Source of the DNA: Crateriforma conspicua
GTDB taxonomy: Bacteria; Planctomycetota; Planctomycetia; Pirellulales; Pirellulaceae
Length of the DNA: 64,000 bases
Reading direction: 5' to 3'
Assembly: GCF_007752935.1 (NCBI RefSeq)
Contig: NZ_CP036319.1
Location: forward strand, 3,162,001-3,226,000
Shown: in pieces, positions 20,001 to 29,350 of the stretch
Layout of the letters: every line of letters begins with the position of its first letter
Numbering within the stretch: position 1 is the first letter of the stretch
Translations under genes and position numbers: made by a program
The notes under the pieces: model-generated
The model's input: only the letters and a program-made list of their open reading frames with translations
Told to the model about the DNA's origin: nothing
The model's database searches: none

Positions 20001-20086
20001 TACGCTGACGGTGACGAAAGCATGCACCCGAGAACGAAACAGATTCGAACCAGGGGGAAATGCGGCGAATCGAATAGGTGGGACAT
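17006..20086 (-). CDS. GH2 beta-galactosidase-family enzyme with an N-terminal golvesin-like domain, exported
   Basis: About 1026 residues. The start at 20086 ([23 protein letters not shown]...) gives a clean signal peptide. An ATG at 20149 that overlaps the stop of the upstream gene by four bases is the alternative. The first ~170 residues resemble golvesin/xanthan-lyase-type binding modules ([32 protein letters not shown]). The GH2 sugar-binding domain follows ([13 protein letters not shown]), then the TIM barrel with acid/base WSVGNE and nucleophile FFSEFG, and a fibronectin-type tail. Substrate may be beta-galactosides or beta-glucuronides; in this context removal of terminal beta-D-galactose from agar-type oligosaccharides is plausible. 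Confidence 0.9.
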   Translation of the reverse strand: MSHLFDSPHFPLVRICFVLGCMLSSPSAYTQQPSGEDEQVVSLGSEWKFNTFFGEGSDPHRIQAGPDDIVIDNANDDLVEVVGNWGRKTEGDRDTKLWGDDYRTRFYTDADFVPGESLPAVRFDTTPPRAGLFEHFVYYPFGHHLTTRVRIAHADGTDTHHISQRVRCGQWVSLGVYRLGPGGDHFLEMSAITPGGVAADAVMLRPVSDAQWLASRADIRNAPSPELDDSDWDAIPVPGHWGMRNEYSNYNGKGWYRRSFTLPQTWQRDESRRIRLRFEAVYHLARVFLNGRYVGRHQGGLTPFEFDVTDQVNFDGTNVLAVEADNDFLVGATWNWGGIIRDVSLIQTSDVRVSYQYAHAEPDLDAGTAAIQTKVRATNDSTRQRTVDLQTELYDGDRLLGSGTATITVPAKNDREATINIDLKPADVHLWHFDRPHMYHAKTTLRENGSSQHSRSDRFGIRKVQIKPEGLWLNGEKVRLAGYNRVSDHRYWGSSEPEHVLRHDVRLMKNANANFMRIMHGTQNKRLIELCDENGILLFEEVNVRELTNPELTPPDYPLTRQWLREMIERDVNHPSIIGWSVGNELSNHYTYVAKMIDYVHRELDPHRLVSCVSNTGYRDHETPVNDPLGESDVMLQNCYMQRPTTMIEALHRKWPNKPIFFSEFGMGKFTEASLDGSLPELDQWNACIRGHFPFVIGASLWTYNDYRSGYAQTLEDENRAWGLVNVWRQKRRLFAQCRSENSPVLDIQIDAVNPNQNNASVKIPIRGRDDYPCFTMQDYDLVWQFRDSDGNTLLTESIDLPTLQPGDSPWTGTIHWQTFPTDAFDLVARLVTPNGFTRYETVQRFAVPQKPTGATAIASHDSIRVFFDRPASADEWFVRCSGPDGTTTESKRTIDPYVDLSELTAGGGYQVRVITSNAKGDSVPSQPIDVTTDGTILPPVIWHAFVHDGRLVVGYSAQPDDATYVVQYGEDESDLSSELQTDLRGMLSVDVNDAKSVSLRMKRIASGKESGWSNIVNATEDVFAE

Positions 20087-20145
20087 CGGAGGGAATTGAT
20101 GGGGGTGGGATTGCTGGATTCGGTTGGCTGAGGGCTCGTTCACGG

Positions 20146-22425
20146 TCATTCGAAGACGCGGACGCGGAACACACTGACGGGGATGCTGTTGTCCGTGCCG
20201 CTGACTTCGATCTTCAGCCCGCTGGTTTGCGTCGCGGGGAACGACAGATCGCAACGTGTTTGGTGGTTGTCGGAAACCTCGGCCAAGCAAAGCCCCGTAT
20301 CATCCGTCACGCGAATGTTCGCCGCACAAAACGGCATGCGTGATTCGGGATGCCCCATCAGCACGGTTTCCATCGGGTGATCCAGGTCCGTGTCCAACGC
20401 GACGACGACGCGCCGAATCGTGACCGGTTGTTCCCAATTCAGATCCAACGTCGGTGACGCATCATCGGGCGACGCGACCCAAGCGTTGATGCCCGACGTC
20501 GGACGTTCGGGCCCGGTGATGACATTGGCTGGACCGAACCCGGACAGCGGCGGTGTGATCTGCATCGCCAAGTTCTTGCCGGCGGGCCTTCGTTGAGGCA
20601 GCCAAAATTCAAAGCGTTCGACGCCGATACCGTCCGGCGGATCTTGAACCGCCGAATTGCTGACTTTGCGTTCCAGCGTGTGGTGCACCGACAAGACACC
20701 GGTCATGCGCTGGTCGCTGAGTGATACCGTGAGGTCAGGGTTAGCCATCAAGCAGACAAACAGATAACGCGGTGAATCGATCGTGACGTCAAAATCGACT
20801 TCCACCGATTGGCGTCCAGCGTCCACCGCCACGTTGCGACTTGCCAGGACTTCGTCGGGCGTGAAGGAGTCTTCGCGAGTGCAGCCGCGCAGTTCAAACT
20901 GGATCTCGGTGGCCGACTTGGCATCCAATTGAAACTGGAATCGCGGAAGCTTGCCCGGAACGATTGGCAACAGCATCCCCACGGGACTTTCCAATGGGAT
21001 CGAGTCGTCGCCCGCCGGAAGGCTTTGCAATTGCAGTTCACTGCTGGCCGACACCGTCGCCTTGGTCGCCAAGTCGGCTTCGTCATCGATCAAGACGTGT
21101 GGGATGTGTTGACCGGTCCGCAGCAGTTCTTTCTGCAGCCCCCGCATCCGAACTTCATCCAACAAATCCTTGGGGACCAAGTTGTCTCGATGACAGATCG
21201 CCGCCGCCATGCCGACGGCTTGAGCGTTGTGGGCACACGTGGCCATGACGCGAGTCGATCCGAATGCCAGGTGGCTGGCACTGATGATCCGACCGGCCAA
21301 GAACAGGTTGCGAATGTTACGGCTGTACATCGCACGGAAGGGGATCGGATAGACGCCTTTACTGTGCCACTGATTGCAACCGGGCAGATCGCTGTAAACG
21401 CCATCGGACGGGTGCAGGTCGACGGCCCATCCGCCAAAGCTGACCGCGTCGTTGCATCGTCGTTGTTCGATGACGTCTTGCTGGATCATCATCGTGTCAC
21501 CTTCGAAACGACGACTTTCGCGTTTGCCGGGGATCTGGCCGACCCATTCCAACGTCAACGTTTCAGCCTCGGGAAATTTCCCCGAGTTTTTCATGTAGTC
21601 CCAGACGCCGTAAACGATTTTCCACAATTCCCACTTGATCGTTTCGGTTTCGTGGACGGTATCCAGACGACCGCCGTATTCGATCCACCACAGTCGGCAA
21701 CCGTCTTGGCCGACCGCAAAGTTTCGCCAACGCGGAATGGCTTTGATGTCTTTGATCGCAAAGCTGGGCGGCACGAATCGAACCGGTCGCCCTGTGTCTT
21801 TGGTGTAGAAGTAAATCGAATGGCCCAACAGTTGGCCGTAACTTTCATCGGGTGCGAACTGTTCACCGAACTCTTCTTTGGTTTCCGCGCCCATGCGAAA
21901 CGCGGCACCCGACATGAAACCGATGATGCCGTCGCCCGACGCGTCACAGAACAACCGCGAAGACACTTCGTACATCGTGCTGTTCTGGCTACAGAACGCT
22001 CGCACTGACTGAATCGTGTCCGGGTCGCTCTTGGTGACTTCGAATGCGGCCGTGTTCAACAGCAACGTGATGTTGGGTTCTTCGACGACCTTTTCCAACA
22101 GGATCGTGTCCAAGATCAGCGGGTTTCCGTCGCTGTTGCGATACGTGTTTTCGACAAAGATCTCGTCGATCACGCCGCCTTCGCGGGCCCAGCGGTTGTT
22201 GTTGCCCATGTGCGACGTCGCGCCCAACGCCCACAAGCGGACTTCGCTTGATGCGTTGCCGCCCAGCACCGGTCGGTCTTGGATCAAGACCACGCGGATG
22301 CCGGCACGAGCCGCAGTGATGGCGGCGCACACACCGGCCAATCCGCCGCCGACGACGACAAGGTCAGTTTGAATTTGTTTGACCAGAGGCGATCTGGTTT
22401 CGGCGACGGGTCCGTCGTTGATCAT
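20146..22425 (-). CDS. FAD-dependent oxidoreductase (FAD_oxidored family) with C-terminal binding domain
   Basis: A 759-residue protein. It starts with the dinucleotide-binding motif VVVGGGLAGVCAAITAARAG and the second FAD motif GGNASSEVRLWALG. RNLFLAGRIISASHLAFGSTRVMATCA near residue 400 is the C-terminal FAD motif of this family. The last ~250 residues look like discoidin/beta-sandwich modules rather than part of the flavoprotein core. No signal peptide is visible, so it may be cytosolic. The family is widespread in planctomycete and Bacteroidetes glycan loci but its reaction is not established. It overlaps the symporter gene by four bases (22422-22425) and precedes the GH2 gene, so it belongs to the operon. 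Confidence 0.87.
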   Translation of the reverse strand: MINDGPVAETRSPLVKQIQTDLVVVGGGLAGVCAAITAARAGIRVVLIQDRPVLGGNASSEVRLWALGATSHMGNNNRWAREGGVIDEIFVENTYRNSDGNPLILDTILLEKVVEEPNITLLLNTAAFEVTKSDPDTIQSVRAFCSQNSTMYEVSSRLFCDASGDGIIGFMSGAAFRMGAETKEEFGEQFAPDESYGQLLGHSIYFYTKDTGRPVRFVPPSFAIKDIKAIPRWRNFAVGQDGCRLWWIEYGGRLDTVHETETIKWELWKIVYGVWDYMKNSGKFPEAETLTLEWVGQIPGKRESRRFEGDTMMIQQDVIEQRRCNDAVSFGGWAVDLHPSDGVYSDLPGCNQWHSKGVYPIPFRAMYSRNIRNLFLAGRIISASHLAFGSTRVMATCAHNAQAVGMAAAICHRDNLVPKDLLDEVRMRGLQKELLRTGQHIPHVLIDDEADLATKATVSASSELQLQSLPAGDDSIPLESPVGMLLPIVPGKLPRFQFQLDAKSATEIQFELRGCTREDSFTPDEVLASRNVAVDAGRQSVEVDFDVTIDSPRYLFVCLMANPDLTVSLSDQRMTGVLSVHHTLERKVSNSAVQDPPDGIGVERFEFWLPQRRPAGKNLAMQITPPLSGFGPANVITGPERPTSGINAWVASPDDASPTLDLNWEQPVTIRRVVVALDTDLDHPMETVLMGHPESRMPFCAANIRVTDDTGLCLAEVSDNHQTRCDLSFPATQTSGLKIEVSGTDNSIPVSVFRVRVFE

Positions 22426-24137
22426 GATGGTGTCGAAATTTGTGAAAGGTTTGTGCGAGATTTGCGATGGGCGGCGTAACCGATTCCGGCAGACAGCAGG
22501 ATCAGTGCGCTGGCAAAGTAGCCGATCGTTGCCAGGCTCTGCGTGTTGACAAACAACAACGCGAACATCATCAAGCCACAGACCATCAACGCGCCCGACA
22601 CGATGAAGCCGGGCGTGGGATCAAAGGTCGTTGGAACGGGGCTCGATGCGTTGTTCGCGACTTGGCCAGCCTTTGCCGTGTGGTGAAGACGTGACCAACC
22701 GGGCGACGTGCCCTTGGATAGCAATTGCACGACGGTCAAAACCGCGACGGGCAAGACCACGCCGACGACAACGTCGGGGTACTTGCCATAGGCGGCAAAA
22801 AAGTCGGGCCAGCCGAACTTCACCGCCGCACCGGCTAAGAAACAAACGCCCGCGGTGCACCAAACGGCCGTCTGTGAAATGCGTCGACTGAACAGCCCCC
22901 AAATCGTCGGCGCTAACAGCGGTCCGACCATCAAACTGGTGATCGTCACAATCACGTCTTCGGCACCGCCCATTGCGGGAACGGCAATCGCCAACGCAAT
23001 CAGGATCGCTCCCAGAACGAAGCTCATCCCGCGGCCGACACGCAACAAGTGCCGTTGATCGGATTGCGGACGCACGCGTTTGTAGATGTCTTCGGTCAAC
23101 ACGCCGGCGAAGACGTTCAACTGCGAACTGACCATGCTGGCCGTCGCCGAAAACATGGCCGCGATCATCAAGCCCAACATGCCGATCGGCAAAACATGTT
23201 GGCACGACAAAACGTACGCTTGTTCCGGATCCGCATCGGGATTGATCACGCGATAGGCCAGCGGCGGTAACAACCACAACATCGGGCTGACCAGGTACAG
23301 GATGCCGAACAGGTAGGCACTCTTCTTTGCATCACGCGCACTGGGCACGCATAAGAACCGCTGGACGAACGCCCATTCCGCGCCGACCATGAAGAAGTGG
23401 ATCGCGACCCAACCGGCCAAGAAGAACCACGTGTAATCGCCTGACACGGGATTGAAAAATCCCGGCGGTGCACGATCGATCAGCGAGCTGATCCCGCCCG
23501 CGTCCGCCACGATCAGCGGGATCATGAACAGCACGGCCAAGTTCAAAACGATGAACTGCAACACGTCAGTCATCAGCACCGCCCACAGCCCGCCGACCAT
23601 CGTGTACAGCACGACGATGCCGCCGAACACCAGGATCGCCCAAGTGATCGACAGGTTGCCGGTTGCCGGATCTCGCAGCGGGTTGCCTTCGGCCAACGGC
23701 ATCAATGCGACCAACAACACCGACAACGAATACAACGCCACCGCCACGCCGACCATGCGATAGATCATCATCGACCAAGTGTAAAAGTGCAGCGGACCGA
23801 CGCCGTAACGCTTTTCGATAAACTCCGCCGGCGTGCGAATCCCGATCCGCTGCCAGTGACCGGCGACGAAGTATCCGACCAACACCGCGGCGACGCCGTA
23901 GCAAAGGTTGATCATCACCGCGACGATCCCAAGCCGATACGCGATGCCACCCCAGACAACAAACGTCCCGGCGGAGAACATCGTCATGAACGCGCTAAGC
24001 CCCGACGCCCACCACGGCGATTGACCGCCCGCGGAAAACAGGTCACCGGTGTTCTTCACCTTCGCGCTCAACCCAACACCCACGGCAAAGATGCCAAGCA
24101 GGTAGGTCAGCAGCACCAGATAATCGGTCAGTGTCAT
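22422..24137 (-). CDS. Sodium:solute symporter (SSS family), probable sugar importer
   Basis: About 571 residues with 13-14 hydrophobic helices. The ATG at 24137 (MTLTDYLVLLTYLLGIFAVG) gives the standard SSS N-terminus. The longer frame to 24497 runs through the divergent promoter and encodes a non-hydrophobic, proline-rich stretch, so I reject it. Family features include DLFSAGGQSPWWASGLSAFMTMFSAGTFVVWGG and AMFSATASMVSSQLN. It is the first gene of the CAZyme operon and would import a mono- or disaccharide released outside the membrane together with sodium. The next gene starts inside its stop codon. Confidence 0.92.
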   Translation of the reverse strand: MTLTDYLVLLTYLLGIFAVGVGLSAKVKNTGDLFSAGGQSPWWASGLSAFMTMFSAGTFVVWGGIAYRLGIVAVMINLCYGVAAVLVGYFVAGHWQRIGIRTPAEFIEKRYGVGPLHFYTWSMMIYRMVGVAVALYSLSVLLVALMPLAEGNPLRDPATGNLSITWAILVFGGIVVLYTMVGGLWAVLMTDVLQFIVLNLAVLFMIPLIVADAGGISSLIDRAPPGFFNPVSGDYTWFFLAGWVAIHFFMVGAEWAFVQRFLCVPSARDAKKSAYLFGILYLVSPMLWLLPPLAYRVINPDADPEQAYVLSCQHVLPIGMLGLMIAAMFSATASMVSSQLNVFAGVLTEDIYKRVRPQSDQRHLLRVGRGMSFVLGAILIALAIAVPAMGGAEDVIVTITSLMVGPLLAPTIWGLFSRRISQTAVWCTAGVCFLAGAAVKFGWPDFFAAYGKYPDVVVGVVLPVAVLTVVQLLSKGTSPGWSRLHHTAKAGQVANNASSPVPTTFDPTPGFIVSGALMVCGLMMFALLFVNTQSLATIGYFASALILLSAGIGYAAHRKSRTNLSQISTPS

Positions 24138-24316
24138 GGCGGGGATGGATCCACTGGCGTGGCCCCGATCGGCGTGTCGCAGCACGTTGGTGACGCCGCG
24201 TCTGAACGGCTCGGGCCAAACGGGGGCGGCAACGGGGCGGGGTGGTGGAGGCGGGAAGAATAGAAATCGTGAAGGATATTGTTCCCGACGCGACGCCAAT
24301 GTCCAGAAAAAGAAAG

Positions 24317-24339
24317 CGCAAGAAAACTTAGAATTTGCG
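24317..24339. promoter_or_regulatory. Candidate operator between the symporter and the XylR-type regulator
   Basis: An imperfect dyad, cgcaa at 24317-24321 and ttgcg at 24335-24339 with a 13-base AT-rich centre, lies in the 260-base divergent region between 24137 and 24399. It is a possible site for the regulator encoded next door; there is no second copy to support it. Confidence 0.25.
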
Positions 24340-24398
24340 TCAGGTGATGTGGTAGTCTGTGCGGGAAAATGTTCCGCGTCGCTTCGCCGGCCGACACG

Positions 24399-25559
24399 AT
24401 GCCCAAGACGAAACAAGAGAAACAGATTGCCGTGCTGGTCGATACCGCGACGGGTTGGGGCCGACGCATGGTTCGGGGCATCATCCGGTACGCTCACCAG
24501 CGTTCACACTGGCATTTGTGGATCGAGGCCCGTGGCCAAGATGAATCGCTGCACCTGCCGCCCGGCTGGTCCGGCGACGGCATTCTGGCACGTGTCGCAA
24601 CGACAAAACTGGCCAGAGAACTGCAATCCGCCAGGGTGCCGATCGTCAACGTTTCATCCATCCAACTGGGCAGCGTCGACTTGCCGCGGGTGACCAACGA
24701 CGTGGTCGGATCCGCCGAATTGGCGGTGACCCATTTTGTCGATCGTGGCCTCAAGCACTTCGGTTACTGTGGGCCACACCGGATTGCGTGGGTCGGTCTG
24801 CACTGCGACACGTTCGTCGACAGCGTGCAGCGTTCGGGCAGCGATTGCTTGGTTTATCGACCCAAGCGTGGGACGGGCACCGGTTGGGAAGCCAGGCGAG
24901 CCGACATGGCGCGGTGGGTTCAAGCATTGCCAAAACCTATCGGGATACTGACGTGGGCCAACCGCATCGGACGCGAATTGATCGAGGTGTGCCGAGAATG
25001 TGGGATCTTGGTGCCCGAGCAAGTTGCCGTTCTGGCCGGCGACGACGATGACTTGCTTTGCGAAACATGCAGCCCGCCGCTGTCGGGGATCCAGGTGGAT
25101 TCGGAACAGATCGGTTATCGGGCCGCTGAGGTTTTGGATCGGATGATCGATGGCCGGAAACCGCCCAAGGGAGCGTTACGCATACCGCCGCTGGGCATCC
25201 ACGCACGGCGATCGACGGAAGTGCTGGCGATCGATCAACCCGACTTGGCGTTGGCCGTTCGCTTCATCCGCGATCACGCTTCCGAACCGATCACCGTCGC
25301 GGATATTTTGCAAGCCGTTCCGATGTCGCGACGTGAATTGGAACGCGAATTTCAACGCGTGCTTTCACGCTCGCCGGCTGCAGAGATTCGTCGCGTGCAT
25401 CTGGAGCGGGCCAAAGCGTTGTTGGTCGATACAGACCGAACCATCCCCGAGGTCGCCGATCGTGCCGGCTTCGGTTCACCCGAATACCTGTCCCAAGTTT
25501 TCCGGCGTGAATTCGGCATCACGCCACTCAAATACCGAATCCAGATCCGCGGCGGCTAG
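24399..25559 (+). CDS. XylR-type AraC-family regulator with LacI-like sensor domain
   Basis: About 386 residues. I chose the ATG at 24399 (MPKTKQEKQIAVLVDTATGWGRRMVRGIIRYA), which gives the usual N-terminus of XylR-type regulators; the upstream ATG at 24369 adds ten residues. Residues ~10-270 form a periplasmic-binding-protein-like sugar sensor (AVLAGDDDDLLCE, GIQVDSEQIGY). Residues ~285-385 are an AraC double helix-turn-helix (AVRFIRDHASEPITVADILQ, then EVADRAGFGSPEYLSQVFRREFGITP). It is divergent from the nine-gene CAZyme operon and is its most likely activator, with the inducer probably being a released sugar. Confidence 0.9.
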   Translation: MPKTKQEKQIAVLVDTATGWGRRMVRGIIRYAHQRSHWHLWIEARGQDESLHLPPGWSGDGILARVATTKLARELQSARVPIVNVSSIQLGSVDLPRVTNDVVGSAELAVTHFVDRGLKHFGYCGPHRIAWVGLHCDTFVDSVQRSGSDCLVYRPKRGTGTGWEARRADMARWVQALPKPIGILTWANRIGRELIEVCRECGILVPEQVAVLAGDDDDLLCETCSPPLSGIQVDSEQIGYRAAEVLDRMIDGRKPPKGALRIPPLGIHARRSTEVLAIDQPDLALAVRFIRDHASEPITVADILQAVPMSRRELEREFQRVLSRSPAAEIRRVHLERAKALLVDTDRTIPEVADRAGFGSPEYLSQVFRREFGITPLKYRIQIRGG

Positions 25560-25855
25560 TAATTCGCAAATAAGGGGACGGGGGGGATTTCGGGGGTTGT
25601 TGGGGCGGGGCGCTACTTTCGCGGAGCGAAAGGCGACTGTGTTCGGATTAAGGGGACGGGGGAAATTTCGGGGGGTGTTGGGGCGGGACGCTACTTTCGC
25701 GGAGCGAAAGGCGACTTTGTGGAGACGCGTTTGAGGTTGCGGCGAGGCGATTGGCAATGACAGATGGGGCTTCAGCCTTGCAAGCACGTCAAGAATGGAT
25801 GCAACAATGTCCGGCAACTTCATATGACTCGTTTCGAAAACGCCTATGCTACCTC
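25560..25855. other. Repeat-bearing intergenic region
   Basis: About 300 bases between the convergent regulator and GH117-like genes. It contains the tandem 78-bp repeat annotated separately; the remaining ~120 bases show nothing recognisable. Confidence 0.5.
25571..25717. repeat. Two tandem ~78-bp repeats with a short hairpin core
   Basis: Copy one starts at 25571 and copy two at 25649, both opening taaggggacgggggg/aa and sharing cgctactttcgcggagcgaaaggcgac. Inside each, ctttcgc-gga-gcgaaag forms a 7-bp hairpin. A third, degenerate version (gcgctacttccgcgg...aaaggcgac) is at 26882-26907, on the other side of the GH117-like gene, so the family is dispersed. Confidence 0.85.
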
Positions 25856-26866
25856 TCAATGTTGGTTGCCCGGCCATTGGAATTCGACACGTTCCAAATA
25901 GGGCAATTGATTGCCTTGGTGTTTTCCAATCTCGATTCCCCAGCTGATTGGCTCGGCCTTCAGGCTGCCAGTGAATGCATCGGGACGATACGAACCTGCG
26001 GCTCGAGGACCGTCGATGACGTTGTGAGTTTTGGCGAAATGGACTCCGTCTTCGGAATGCTGAACCGAGTTCTTCAGATCTTCGGGCCCCGTCACACCAA
26101 TCATCGCCGCGACACCCTTGCCTTGCGGCCAGTTGAGAATTGCGTGATTACCTTGAATGACCGGATTCGATTTATGCTTCTGGTAGGGACCTTGTGCCGA
26201 CCGAGCGACTGCCAGGCCCATTTTTGTCTCGTGAGGTGATCTTCCGAATTGGCGACCTTTGTAATAGAGGAAGATCTTTCCGTCTCGGATCATCGCGCAG
26301 GAATCGTCAATCAACAGGCTGTCAAAGTCGTCAATATTGTCGCTGTTGCGTAGGATCGGATTGTTGCTGAGTTTCTGCCAAGGTCCGTCGGGCGAATCGG
26401 CAACGGCCAAGCCAATTTTCGAATCGGGCATTCCTTGCTGAAACGGATGCGAGGTGCCCGTGTAGAACAGCCAATAGCGATCTTCGGCGATTAGGATTCC
26501 AGGAGTGAACACACTGCCAAAGTCCCAGGCTCCCGCTTCTCCTTTGCCGATCGCCTGTCCTTGTTCCGTCCACTCGATTCCATCGGGTGAGGTGGCGTAC
26601 CAAACCGTTGCGTTATAACCCGATTTGATCGGCCCTCTGGAGTACCAGATGTAGTAGCGGTCATCCACTTGGATGATATCGCTGGGGTCGCGGCGGCAAA
26701 CGCCTTCCTCGATGCCGATACCCGAAATTGGGATTCGTTTGACGGTCACTGTCGGGAAAACTTGAGCACTTGCGATCGAGGTGCAAAAGGCGCACAACAA
26801 AAGCGAGATGAGAGTGATGGGGGTCACTTTGTTTCCTGCAGATCTGAGCGATTCAAAAAGTTGCAT
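25856..26866 (-). CDS. GH117-like beta-propeller glycosidase, exported
   Basis: A 336-residue protein with a signal peptide (SLLLCAFCTSIASAQ). Its blades resemble GH117: EEGVCRRDPSDIIQVDDRYYIWYSRG, ATVWYATSPDGIEWTEQGQAI, FTPGILIAEDRYWLFYTG and DGKIFLYYKGRQ. It is shorter and more divergent than the GH117 at 13225 and lacks the long insert with the IPSTDWDL motif, so it may have a different substrate. It lies 83 bases after the RhaT-like symporter on the same strand and is probably part of the IclR-controlled arm. Copies of a dispersed repeat flank it on both sides. Confidence 0.78.
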   Translation of the reverse strand: MQLFESLRSAGNKVTPITLISLLLCAFCTSIASAQVFPTVTVKRIPISGIGIEEGVCRRDPSDIIQVDDRYYIWYSRGPIKSGYNATVWYATSPDGIEWTEQGQAIGKGEAGAWDFGSVFTPGILIAEDRYWLFYTGTSHPFQQGMPDSKIGLAVADSPDGPWQKLSNNPILRNSDNIDDFDSLLIDDSCAMIRDGKIFLYYKGRQFGRSPHETKMGLAVARSAQGPYQKHKSNPVIQGNHAILNWPQGKGVAAMIGVTGPEDLKNSVQHSEDGVHFAKTHNVIDGPRAAGSYRPDAFTGSLKAEPISWGIEIGKHQGNQLPYLERVEFQWPGNQH

Positions 26867-26881
26867 TCTTGTCCATGGCGG

Positions 26882-26907
26882 GCGCTACTTCCGCGGGGAA
26901 AGGCGAC
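26882..26907. repeat. Degenerate third copy of the ctttcgc hairpin repeat
   Basis: The stretch gcgctacttccgcgg...aaaggcgac differs from the copies at 25571 and 25649 by a few bases and lacks part of the right stem. It lies in the short gap between the GH117-like and RhaT-like genes. Confidence 0.6.
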
Positions 26908-26949
26908 GATGGGGGACGGATGACAAAGCGCTGGCTTGCTGTTGATCGA

Positions 26950-28023
26950 TCAGTGTACCGGTGTTTGTTGCCCCAGATAGTTGCCGTAGGTGATCACGAG
27001 CGTCGATGCGACGATGATCAGCATCCCGATGTGCAGGATCCGTTTGGATAGCTTTCCGGCGTTCTCCCATTCACGGAACACCGTGCCGAAAATGTTGCTG
27101 AACAGGATCAGCATCGACATGTGCAGTCCCCAGCTGGTGAACCCGTATGTATCGCCCATATTGGCATGCCCCATGCCATAGAAGAAGAACTGGAAGTACC
27201 AGAACGTCCCACTTAGTAGTGCCATCAAGTAATAGAACGCCAGCTTGCCGCCACCTTGGCCGGGCAAGCGGAACAGCTGGGACCCGGTGCGGTTGCGGCG
27301 AAACAAAAACACACACCAAATGAAGTTGGTCAAGAATGCGCCGCCGTTGGAGAACGGATAGATCGCGTTCATCTTCATCAAGTCGTTGGCTCCGGCGTCC
27401 AACGCGGCTTGTTCAATGGGCTGGCCGGCGAGCAACGCGAAGTTGAACACCGCTGACAGCGTTCCTGCGATGATTGCCAACGGAACGCCGGTCTTGAATG
27501 AGAACTGTGATGGCACGTCGCCTTGCGATTTTTCACGAAGCGCACCGGCCCAACCACAGAAGAAAATTCCGACCAATGACAAGAGGATGCCCGCCAGGAC
27601 AATTTGCCCGGGCAGGGTCGAAAACTTGTCAAAGATCAACCACACGAATCCTTCGTTGGGTGTCCAGATCAACGGAAAGATCGTGCCCAGACCGGCGGAG
27701 ATGCCGATCGCGATCGCGTAATTCAGCGAAAACCCGATGTAACGAATGCCCAGCCCGAACGTCAGACCGCCGACACCGTATATCGCGCCCAAGGCGAAGG
27801 ACCGCAGCATCGCGTCGGTGGGGCTGGCCGCCAGCACGTCCATATAATTTGGGATCGTGAGGAATGCGCCGACGATGGGCAAGATCAGCCAGGCAAAGGT
27901 GGCTTGCGAGATCCAATAGCTTTCCCAGGCCCAAAGCTTGGTCTTCTTTTGCGGGGTGTAGCAACTGGACGACGAAAGGGCGCCGATGCTGTGCAGGGCG
28001 GCGCCGATGACCGGGTCAGCCAT
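26950..28023 (-). CDS. RhaT-like L-rhamnose/proton symporter family protein
   Basis: A 357-residue membrane protein with about ten helices and the pattern of the RhaT family: [29 protein letters not shown] at the start, [29 protein letters not shown] in the middle, and [20 protein letters not shown] near the end. RhaT imports L-rhamnose with a proton; homologues in other loci may carry other deoxy- or L-sugars. Its start overlaps the stop of the MaoC gene by eight bases, so it is co-transcribed with maoC and iclR. With a GH29 and a GH117-like enzyme near by, L-fucose, L-galactose or anhydro-L-galactose are candidate cargoes (inference). Confidence 0.88.
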   Translation of the reverse strand: MADPVIGAALHSIGALSSSSCYTPQKKTKLWAWESYWISQATFAWLILPIVGAFLTIPNYMDVLAASPTDAMLRSFALGAIYGVGGLTFGLGIRYIGFSLNYAIAIGISAGLGTIFPLIWTPNEGFVWLIFDKFSTLPGQIVLAGILLSLVGIFFCGWAGALREKSQGDVPSQFSFKTGVPLAIIAGTLSAVFNFALLAGQPIEQAALDAGANDLMKMNAIYPFSNGGAFLTNFIWCVFLFRRNRTGSQLFRLPGQGGGKLAFYYLMALLSGTFWYFQFFFYGMGHANMGDTYGFTSWGLHMSMLILFSNIFGTVFREWENAGKLSKRILHIGMLIIVASTLVITYGNYLGQQTPVH

Positions 28024-28471
28024 TGTCAGTCGCCTTCTTGTTCACGATCAACAGATGGTCGCACACCAGAACGGTTTCGCCCTGCTGGTTCTGTACGTCC
28101 AGGTGTTCGGTCACGATTCCAACGTTGTCGCGTTTCTTGTGGTCCTTCTTTTCGGAGATCGTGACCACCGTATGCAGCGTGTCACCGATGAAGACCGGTT
28201 TGATGAACCGCAGTCGGTCATAGCCATAGCTCATGCCCTGCGGGTTGACGACCACGGCGGTCAGCCCGACGCCGACGGAAAACGTCAGCGTGCCGTGCAC
28301 AATACGTTGCCCAAAGTCCTGGGTCTCGCACCACTGGGCGTCCATGTGATGGGGAAAGAAGTCGCCGGTCTGGCCCGCGTGCAAGACAATGTCGGCTTCG
28401 GTGATGGTGCGTCCCAGCGTCGTCCGGGAATCACCCACCTGGTAGTCTTCGTAAAAGATCTCCTGGAACAC
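28016..28471 (-). CDS. MaoC-family hydratase (hotdog fold), catalytic Asp/His present
   Basis: A 151-residue single-hotdog protein. The (R)-hydratase signature is visible as [12 protein letters not shown], with the catalytic Asp and His in the GDxxPxH arrangement, followed by the substrate-loop segment [14 protein letters not shown]. Such proteins hydrate or dehydrate an enoyl-/hydroxyacyl-CoA. The gene begins one base after the IclR stop and overlaps the RhaT-like gene. A paralogue at 31742 in the divergent arm lacks the His. The substrate is unknown; a CoA ester made by one of the two CoA transferases in the other arm is the natural guess. Confidence 0.88.
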   Translation of the reverse strand: MFQEIFYEDYQVGDSRTTLGRTITEADIVLHAGQTGDFFPHHMDAQWCETQDFGQRIVHGTLTFSVGVGLTAVVVNPQGMSYGYDRLRFIKPVFIGDTLHTVVTISEKKDHKKRDNVGIVTEHLDVQNQQGETVLVCDHLLIVNKKATDNG

Positions 28472-28472
28472 G

Positions 28473-29267
28473 TCACATGCCTTTCAAAAGGGTGGTGATT
28501 TGGGATGCCGCATCTTGGATGGTGGGCAGCAAATCGGTTTTGATTTCGGTCTTGCTTCGTTTCTGAATGCAGGGAACGGCCAGGACCGCGTTTTCACCCA
28601 GCCAAGCGTCTTCCAGCAAAACGTCGACGTCCAAGACGCCGGGTGTCAGACGGCTGGGGACGGTCATGACCTTCTTTCGCTGGAGCGACAGCAATTGCTG
28701 CTTGAGTTCGGTTTGTTGTGTCTTGTTCAACGCTTGGAAATCGCTCAGCCCTGCCAGCCAGCCGTCACGTATCGAGGCGGGAAGATGCGCCAACAGCATT
28801 TTGCCGGCGGTCGTGTCGATCAGGCTGTACGTCGTGTCTTCGCTGACGTTCAGCGAATGCATGTGCGGGCTGGGTTGGTTGTAAATGACACGCACGCGAT
28901 CGCCTTCGCGAATCGACAAGTGGCAGGATTCACCGACCTGTCGAGCCAACGCTTGCATCGGAGCCATGGCCAGTTCGCGAAACCGCACATGAGCCGGGCA
29001 AGTGTGGGCCAAGCGGTACAGTCGCATGGTCGGGCTGTAGCCGCTGGTTTCGGGATCACGTTGGACGTATCCGCGTTGTTCCAGGCAATTCAACAGACGA
29101 AAGACCGAACTGACCGGACGCTGCATGCGGCTCGCGATCGTCTTCTGCGACAGCGGCAGAGGGGAATCCATCAGCAGTTCCAACAGGTCCAAACCCTGTT
29201 CGAATGCCGGGACGCTGTACTTGGCCGTTTCCGACTTGGCGGCGGCGGGAGGGGCGGAATCCTGCAC
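28473..29267 (-). CDS. IclR-family transcriptional regulator
   Basis: A 264-residue regulator. An N-terminal winged helix-turn-helix ([27 protein letters not shown], then [16 protein letters not shown]) is followed by the IclR effector domain ([44 protein letters not shown]). It is the first gene of the minus arm and is divergent from the long CoA-transferase/GH29 operon. It probably controls both arms from the 173-base region between them, where two overlapping GGAA/TTCC dyads occur. The effector is likely a sugar acid or sugar derivative, as for many IclR proteins. Confidence 0.9.
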   Translation of the reverse strand: MQDSAPPAAAKSETAKYSVPAFEQGLDLLELLMDSPLPLSQKTIASRMQRPVSSVFRLLNCLEQRGYVQRDPETSGYSPTMRLYRLAHTCPAHVRFRELAMAPMQALARQVGESCHLSIREGDRVRVIYNQPSPHMHSLNVSEDTTYSLIDTTAGKMLLAHLPASIRDGWLAGLSDFQALNKTQQTELKQQLLSLQRKKVMTVPSRLTPGVLDVDVLLEDAWLGENAVLAVPCIQKRSKTEIKTDLLPTIQDAASQITTLLKGM

Positions 29268-29350
29268 GTCTTGGTGTTCCCTAGGTGAAAAAGTAATTCA
29301 CAGTGTAGAAACGCGGCTTGACCGCCGTCAACGGAGCGAGTTCAATATAG

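Noticed and set aside
24138-24497. N-terminal extension of the SSS symporter
   Set aside because: It would cross the divergent promoter and the start of the regulator gene, and encodes a non-hydrophobic, proline-rich segment before the normal SSS first helix.
25751-26239. Plus-strand ORF of 162 codons opposite the GH117-like gene
   Set aside because: It is antisense to a protein with a clear signal peptide and propeller motifs and shows no features of its own.
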